This document shows, in pieces, positions 57,224-64,000 of a stretch of DNA of 64,000 nucleotides; the first letter of the stretch is position 1; the number at the start of each line of letters is the position of its first letter. Made by a program: the position numbers and the translations under genes. Origin of the DNA: Pegoplata infirma (taxonomy: Eukaryota > Arthropoda > Insecta > Diptera > Anthomyiidae); assembly GCA_963921195.1 (NCBI GenBank), contig OY992540.1:19782380-19846379 (forward strand), read 5' to 3'. A model generated the notes under the pieces. The model had not been told where the DNA came from. It searched no databases and saw only the letters and a program-made list of their open reading frames with translations.

Positions 57224-59159
57224 GGGGCATTCCATGTGAAATCGGACACTTTGAAAAACTTTTTTTTTAGATTTTCCCAATTTGTTTACAGTTTTTAGTA
57301 CCCTTCGAAAACTCCTTTGTGGTAAATTTTCAGATTTTTTTGATGACCCGTTCAAAAGATATCGAATTTTTAAAAATTGATAGTTTGTTCCTTTACTCAA
57401 ACTTCTTTTAATCATAACTTCTTCAATAATGGTCCAAATTTCAAATTTTTTTTTTCAAAATTTTTGTTTTTCTAAGTACTTTCTAAAAAAAAATCGCGAA
57501 AAATTCTTAAAAGCGCTCTAGTATGCGATTTTTAAGTTTTAAAATTTAAATCTCATTTTTGAAACTGTTTGTACTCTTCGATTTTTTTGTAATTTTTTTG
57601 TGTAAAACTTCTATCAATTCTACACATTTTTTGCCCAGGACGATCGTGGGATAACGATTATTACTATTTTTTAAAATTTTTTGAAAAAATATTATTGTAA
57701 TTTTCCAATCTTAAAATCATTTCTACTGCTCCAATGGTGCGTCATAGAGGGGTCCTTTATAAGACCGACCCCCATTAATTTTTACGTCTTAACATTTCTT
57801 TGGAACAAACTAATACCCTATCTCCAATTTCTAAGGGGGCTCCCACACAAAACGACATTTTTTAAAATTTGTTCCAACCGCTCTAACTGCCCTAATAGTG
57901 CCCTTAGAGCAACAAAATGTATGATCGACCCACAATATTTTTTTAGTCCAAACATTTTCTCTGAACACACCTACCCTCTATCTTTAACTGTTAAGGCGGT
58001 CCCCATACAATTTTTTTTATTTTTTGTAAATTTGTTTTATTTAATCAGCTTCTACCGGTCCAAGGGTGCGTCCAAGAGGGGTCATTAGTGAGACCGACCC
58101 CCATTTATTTTTACCCTACAACATTTTTTCAAAACATACCCCTATCTCGACTCCCTAAGTAGGCTCCCATACAAAATTACATTTTTATAAAATTTGCTCC
58201 AACTGTTATTTGTATGGGAGCCAACTTAGGGAGTGGAGATAGGGCGTAGGTATGTTTTGAAAAAATGTTGTAGGGTAAAAATAAATGGGGGTAGGTCTCA
58301 CTAATGACCCATCTCGGACGCACCATTGGACCGGTAGAAGCTGATTAAATAAAACAAATTTACAAAAAATAAAAAAAATTGTATGGGGACCGCCTTAACA
58401 GTTAAAGATAGAGGGTAGGTGTGTTCAGAGAAAATGTTTGGACTAAAAAAATATTGTGGGTCGATCATACATTTTGTTGCTCTAAGGGCACTATTAGAGC
58501 AGTTAGAGCGGTTGGAACAAATTTTAAAAAATGTCGTTTTGTGTGGGAGCCCCCTTAGAAATTGGAGATAGGGTATTAGTTTGTTCCAAAGAAATGTTAA
58601 GACGTAAAAATTAATGGGGGTCGGTCTTATAAAGGACCCCTCTATGACGCACCATTGGAGCAGTAGAAATGATTTTAAGATTGGAAAATTACAATAAAAT
58701 TTTTTCAAAAAATTTTAAAAAATAGTAATAACCGTTATCCCACGATCGTCCTGGGCAAAAAATTTGTAGAATTGATAGAAGTTTTACACAAAAAAATTAC
58801 AAAAAAATCGAAGAGTACAAACAGTTTCAAAAATGAGATTTAAATTTTAAAACTTAAAAATCGCATACTAGAGCGCTTTTAAGAATTTTTTGGGATTTAG
58901 AAAGTACTTAGAAAAACAAAAATTTTGAAAAAAAAAATTTTAAATTTGGACCATTATTGAAGAAGTTATGATTAAAAGAAGTTTAAGTAAAGGAACAAAC
59001 TACCAATTTTTAAAAATTCGATATCTTTTGAACGGGTCATCAAAAAAATCTGAAAATTTACCACGAAGGAGTTTTCGAAGGGTACTAAAAACTGTAAGCA
59101 AATTGGGAAAATCTAAAAAAAAAGTTTTTCAAAGTGTCCGATTTCACATGGAATGCCCC
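57224..59159. mobile_element. Foldback element 6, near-palindrome of 1.94 kb
   Basis: The ends GGGGCATTCCATGTGAAATC and the complement lie in atatat on both sides. The two arms (about 930 bp each) are almost identical: a 135-codon frame at 57,681-58,088 recurs inverted at 58,301-58,708 with only about five residue changes. Each arm has two to three ~160-170 bp internal units (gtgcgtcatagaggggtcct, gaccgacccccattaat). No transposase motif. The 135-codon frame is Phe/Leu-rich repeat translation, not a supported gene. Confidence 0.9.
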
Positions 59160-59408
59160 ATATATAGACGTATAAGTACAGATTATTAAACCCGCCTTTA
59201 AAGTTTCAAATTGCATATATCCTCCCACATATACATATATTTTTCAGTTTAAAAAAAAATCTACTATATGCAATACGTGTCATTGTGTTAAAAATTACAT
59301 TGTTTTTATAAATCCTCGTTATGGCGGCACTTATTTGTAAGGATTATTTTTATTTAATTCTCAAGAATTAAATTTAATTTGCCCAAGTGGGGAAATTAAA
59401 GCATGCTG

Positions 59409-60002
59409 CACTCAAAAAATTATTTCATTAACTGTTTGTAGTTAATTTAAAAAGTTTTACGTTTAGTCGTTTTTAAAAGAAAAAACATTTGTTTGATGTT
59501 CAGTTTTTATTAATGACTACTTCTGTTCGTTGTTCCAAAAATAACACACTAAAAATAAAGACTTTCATTAACATTTATTTTTTAAAGTCATTTATTTTTG
59601 TTCTGTAAGTAAAAACTACTCATTATTCCTTAAATTTTTAATGATTTGTGTAGGTAATTTTTTTAAGTTGTTTGTATTTTTTTAATGAAATATCATAAGT
59701 TTTTAAATACACAAGTAGGTTATTTTTTGTAGAAAAAAAAATCAAAATATTATTTATAGAAATATAAAAACATGTTTGTATCAAGTGACTTTGGCACGAT
59801 GGGTAGAGTGTCTGGCCAGAATGTAGTTGATTGCGGGTTCGATTCCTCAAAATTTTATTAAAAATTTTTAAAAAAATATTTCAATAGAAAATTGTAAAAA
59901 ATACCCTACGAAATCAATAATTTTTAATGTTTTCGTAGGTTATTTTTTTGAAATTTGTTGGTAAAAATAATAGAACTATCATTAATTTTTAATGTTTTCG
60001 TA
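59409..60002. mobile_element. CACTCAAAAAATTATTTCATT MITE with tRNA-like core, right end not defined
   Basis: The left end CACTCAAAAAATTATTTCAT and the following taactgtttgtag match the element at 16,723. It holds a tRNA-like module. Interrupted at 60,003 by another MITE. The sequence around the insertion (taatgttttcgta) has an unfilled parallel at 59,927-59,941. Confidence 0.6.
59791..59852 (+). pseudogene. tRNA-like module with perfect B box
   Basis: tggcacgatgggtagagtgt resembles a D-arm/A box, and gcgggttcgattcc contains the exact B-box GGTTCGATTCC. The 3' half of the T stem and the acceptor are lost (ctcaaaattttatt). A TTTT follows within 10 nt. tRNA-derived, not functional as a tRNA. 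Confidence 0.5.
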
Positions 60003-61988
60003 CACTCAAAAAAATAAACTGGTCAAACGCCTTGTCAAATGCCTTGTAATCCCGTTCTACCAATATTTACCAATTTTCCTTGTTTTTTAACAAAAAATCT
60101 TGTACTTTGCTCAAACTAGAACTACAGTTTTATTGGTAATTCTACAAGTTTATTTTTGTAGTTGTATTCTACCATTTTGAAAGGTTATTTTACAAAAAAA
60201 AACTGTAATTTTACAACAAAGTTTTGATTACGAGGATTCTAGTTGAATTACAAAAAAAAACTGTTATTTTACAAAAATTATGTTATACGAGAGTTTATGT
60301 TGTTTAACAAAAAAAAACTATTACTACTATTTTTTAATAAAAAAAAAAAATGAAAAATAAATGACAAAATTTTGAAAAATTTATACGAGGATTCTAGTTA
60401 ATTTACCAAAAAAAAAACAGTTATTTTACAAAAATAATTTTATTACGATGTTGTTTAACAACATTTTTATTTTGTAAATTTACCATTTTGGTTTGTAAAT
60501 TTACCATTTTGGTTTGTAAATTTACCATTTTTTTAACATATTTACCATTTTTTTAACAATTTTTAATGCGCCAAAAATTGGTAAAAGAACCAATTTTATT
60601 GGTAAAAATGTTGTTTTAAAGCCGGAAAAATAAAAATAAATGGTAAACTTACAAGCAAAAATGATAAATATGTTAAAAAAAATGGTAAATTAACAAACCA
60701 AAATGGTAAATTTACAAAAAAAAAAAAATAGTTAATTAAAAAAAATTGTAAATAAAAAAAAAAATTGTTAATTTACCAAAAAAAATTGTTTAAATTTTAC
60801 CAATTTTTGGTAGTGATAATTTTTAAGCCACAAAAATTATAAAAAAAGAAAAGTGGTAAATTAATTAAAAACAAGTGAGAGTGTTAAATTCGGCTGTGCC
60901 GAATCTTGTATACCCTCCAAAATGTAAAAAAAAAAAATTGTCAGGGGCATTTGTTTTTGGGGGTAGGGGGGGGGGGGGGTGATGGGGGTCAGTGGGGACG
61001 TTGAGAGCACCTTCCCATCCCGATAAATATAACAAATGTTTCATTTATTTAACAAAAATACAAAAAAACATGTAAAAAAAGTGTATTTTTTTTTTAGGTT
61101 GGTTCAGTTCTTCAAGGGGAAACTTTTTTCCACGTTACAAACGGAATGACAAAGTGAGTATACCCCCATACTGTGGTTGGAGGGTATAAAAATGATAAAT
61201 TTACAAACAAAAATTGTAAATTTACAAAAAAAAATTGTTTAAAATTTTTCGGTAGTGATAGTTTTTAATCCACAAAAACTACAAAAAAAAAGTTGTCAAT
61301 TAACAAAATAATATTGTTAATTTGCATTTATTTTGTAAAATGTCGAAAACAAAAATTTTTTGTTTTAATTTTTTTTCAAAAAAACATTTTGGGACTTCGA
61401 AAATTTTATGGATTTTTTTTTAAATCTTTTTAATAATTCTTTACTCCAAAGCGCAAAAAAATGTGTTAGGGGCTCAGAAAATTAACAAAAAAAAAAAATT
61501 ATTTTTAAACAACATAAATCCTTATAATAAAATCATTTTTGTCAAATAACTGTTAATATGTAAATTAACACAAGGATTCTTAATCAATTTTTCAAAATTT
61601 ATTCAACTTTTTTTTTAAATGTTTTTCAATAAAAATAAAAGTTGACCGGGACTTGGAAAATTTAAAAAAAATAGAAAATTTACAAAAACTTTTTTTTTTT
61701 AACAACATAAATCCTCGCATAACATAATTTTTGTAAAATAACAGTTTGTTTTTTGTAAATCAACTAGAATCCTCGTAATAAAGACTTTGTTGTAAAATTA
61801 CAGTTTTTTTTTTTTTGTAAAATAACCTTTCCATATACAATTACGAAAATAAATTTGTAAAATTACCAATAAAACTTTGAGAAAAGTTCAAGATTTTTTG
61901 TTAAAAAACAAGGAAAATTGTTAAATATTGGTAGACGGGATTACAAGGCATTTTACCAGGCGTTTACCAGTTTTTTTTTTTTTGAGTT
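60003..61988. mobile_element. Large inverted gtaaaattac element, TA-flanked
   Basis: CACTCAAAAAAATAAACTGG on the left; accaggcgtttaccag and a T-run ending tgagtt on the right; TA at 60,001-60,002 and 61,989-61,990. The two halves are inverted copies of the family (for example attaccaataaaact against agttttattggtaatt). A tataccctcc repeat is inserted at 60,868. Confidence 0.85.
60868..61192 (+). mobile_element. tataccctcc repeat, copy 3
   Basis: acaagtgagagtgttaaatt, cggctgtgccgaatcttgta and taccctccaaa at the start; ttacaaacggaatgacaaag, tgagtatacccccat and tggttggagggtataaaa at the end. Only 0.33 kb, so internally deleted compared with copy 1. Contains a poly-G run. Confidence 0.82.
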
Positions 61989-62532
61989 TAGTAAGTTTTT
62001 TGACAAATTTAAAAACAATAATATATACAAATTTTCAAAACGAATAAAAATATTTTTTTCGGCATAAATGACTCGAGTTTACACTACACTATTTATGCTT
62101 AAAAATATTTGAATTTGTTTAAATTTTTGTCTTGAAAATTGAAAGGTTTTCGTTTGAGTTTCAATATTTTTTTTATAATTTTGTTGTTTTTTTTTAATTT
62201 CAAAGGCTTAAAAAACGTTTACATTGGTTAATGTGTGCACTGACCATTTAAGTCGTTTTTGCCGACAAAAATGTTAAAATATTACCTTTATAAATCTACC
62301 TGGATTTCAACTACTTTTTTTTCAAAAATCTAATATTTAAAAAATAATTGCCTTCCTAATGTTCACACATAATACACATTTAAATTGATGTGTCAACTTT
62401 TTACCGGAATTAGTTGTCATTTAAAAAAAAGAAAACCAAACCAAACCAAAAAAAAAAACAAACAAACAAAAAATCCAAAATGACATTGACAGCCGAAATT
62501 GTGTTGCAGTTTTGACGGTTGTCATTTAAACT
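61989..62532. other. Region without recognised gene
   Basis: AT-rich with aaccaaaccaaacc-type runs near 62,435. Nothing else identified. Confidence 0.4.
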
Positions 62533-63270
62533 ATCCCAGCAAAACTTAGATTACCAAATAAGGTATAAAATAAGGTATAGGATCTCTTATTTTATACATT
62601 GCAGCATTGATGATTTTAACAGGCGATGAGACTCAAAGTAATGCATCCACATTATCACATAGAATACCAGTAAGGTATAAAATAAGTCATAAATTTATAA
62701 CGAAGAATACCAGTAAGGTGTAAAATATATGATATTTTATAGGTTACGAGTAAGGTATATAATATAGCATACCAGAACGTAATATATAAGGTGTTACGAG
62801 TAGTGAAAAAGTAATTTTGTATTAAATTTACTCACGTGATTGTAAGTGAGTGTAAGTAGATAAAATATGCTCGTGAGTGTGTGTCGTTAGAAATTTCCTG
62901 TCGTGAGCCCATCTCTAGTTTAAACTTATGCATTTTTTTATAAAATAATTATTTTTTATGTTATTGTAATGCATTATGCATCCAATTATAAATAATGCAT
63001 TATTTCAAACTTTGAAATAATACATAATGTAACCAAATATAAGTCATCCATGATTTAATGTTTAGAAATAATAAATATGAAATACATTTTTTCCAATAAT
63101 CATTCATTACGTAGCAAATTATTAGTAATGCATTATTTTTCACTTGAAAATAATACGTTGTGGAACAAATGTTTGGTAAGACATCCTAAAATAATGCTAC
63201 AAATAAGGTATATACATTACCTGGTAATGTGTTATATAATCACTACCCATTACCAAAGTTTTGCTGGGAT
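62533..63270. mobile_element. TIR element with atcccagcaaaactt ends
   Basis: The ends atcccagcaaaactt and aagttttgctgggat are exact complements. The interior repeats aaggtataaaataag and aataatgcattat words. A hAT-MITE remnant sits inside. No TSD called. Confidence 0.75.
62829..62921. mobile_element. Truncated hAT-type MITE of the CACTCACG family
   Basis: actcacgtgattgtaagtga, cgtgagtgtgtg, and the terminal gcccatctctag match one end of the 23,302-23,850 element. The other end is missing. Confidence 0.7.
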
Positions 63271-64000
63271 GTTGCATGCACATTTCAAAATGATTATTTT
63301 AGTTTTAATTATTTTCTATTTTTGTCAATTAACTAAAAAATATACTGCATCACAGAAATGTGTACAATTTAGATTTAAATTGTATTTTACCTATAATACC
63401 ATAGGAATTTAAAATTAATAAGCAATTTTACATTCCATTGAAAGAATTTTGGGAAATTTTATTTTTCAATATTTTTTTTACACCATATACATTAGAGTGG
63501 CAGGAATAATTACTTTTTTTTAGAATTTCGTCGATCGCCGATTAAAACGAACAATCGATGGTTCGTTTTGGTCTAAAAATTCTATGTTTAAATTTTTAGC
63601 CAAATCGGACAAAATGAACCCGTGATTTTTGGGGGGGGGGGTTAAAGTTTTGCCCCAAAAAAAATGTTTTTCCCATACAAACCAATTTTTTTTAAATTTT
63701 TTAATTATTGTTTTACTTGATTAGCTTATTAACGACTAAAAATTTCATTTAGGTGGGTTAAACCCTTTCGCTTTAAAAAAAAATTAGGTCCATTGGGATC
63801 AGTGGCGTGATATCTTTTGAGTTTGGGGGGTAATTTTTTGTTTATTTACAGCCGATTTTTCAATCAAAATGTCAGGGCTCTCCTTAAAAGGAGCTTTGCT
63901 TTTCATGATTATAGTTTCGTTTACATAATTTTTTTTTAATTTGTGTCAAAAGAAAATACATAAAAAAAATAAAAAAGGAGGAAAACCTGCCAACTAATAC
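63271..64000. other. Repeat-like DNA running off the window
   Basis: 63,480-64,000 has the wording of a foldback arm (aaatcggacaaaatgaaccc, cccatacaaaccaattt, a poly-G run), but the partner arm is outside the window, so it cannot be tested. The frame at 63,077-63,412 is not gene-like. Confidence 0.4.

Noticed and set aside
57681..58708. A 135-residue protein encoded twice in opposite directions
   Set aside because: Both copies lie in the arms of one palindromic element; the residues reflect ~165-bp internal repeats, and no domain is recognisable.

Overview
The window reads as repeat-rich, AT-rich, intergenic DNA of a large insect genome, most likely a brachyceran (probably calyptrate) fly. 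The grounds are decayed non-LTR retrotransposons of insect type, a Tc1-like transposon, many short TIR elements, a dispersed dipteran-type repeat with complementary 'tataccctcc ... ggagggtata' ends, and a 200-base assembly gap. I found no host protein gene, no rRNA and no intact functional tRNA. Nearly every long reading frame is either a retrotransposon remnant or chance translation of repeats.

Layout. 1-2.7 kb: three tandem-repeat blocks, led by a 160-bp array with a 320-bp dimeric order. 3.7-9.05 kb: a retrotransposon graveyard with two RNase H-bearing (LOA/I-group-like) copies on the minus strand, a minus-strand RT N-terminus and a plus-strand jockey-like C-terminus. 10.4-20.2 kb: one jockey/CR1-like element (endonuclease, RT, C-terminal domain, 3' tail) broken up by nested insertions: a 5'-truncated LOA-like fragment; a 4.1-kb TIR element that holds a Tc1-like transposon, which itself holds a hAT MITE and a 4-bp-TSD foldback; a second RNase H retro fragment with an 11-bp TSD; and a TA-flanked MITE carrying a 2-kb PIF/Harbinger-like element. 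21.3-31.2 kb: more MITEs, a split endonuclease fragment, two hAT-like MITEs, a 160-bp-type repeat block and the gap. 32.4-36.6 kb: an AT-rich field built of AAAAGTAC/GTACTTTT words. 36.7-39.9 kb: further degenerate tandem repeats. 41.4-44.3 kb: three long inverted-repeat (foldback) elements side by side. 44.9-63.3 kb: more TIR and foldback elements, many nested, including a near-palindrome of 1.94 kb.

Two themes stand out. First, a set of TA-flanked elements share the outer ends CACTCAAAA (or close variants) but each family fills its interior with its own short, partly palindromic word (CTCTGTAAA, GTAAAATTAC, CAGCAGATTG and others). Several TA duplications can be shown inside this window by comparing filled with unfilled copies of the same repeat. 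Second, four tRNA-like modules with recognisable A/B boxes, three followed by T-runs, lie inside or beside such TIR elements, which suggests Pol III-transcribable cassettes carried by DNA-transposon derivatives. All superfamily names are from motif, TIR and TSD recognition only; no database search was possible.
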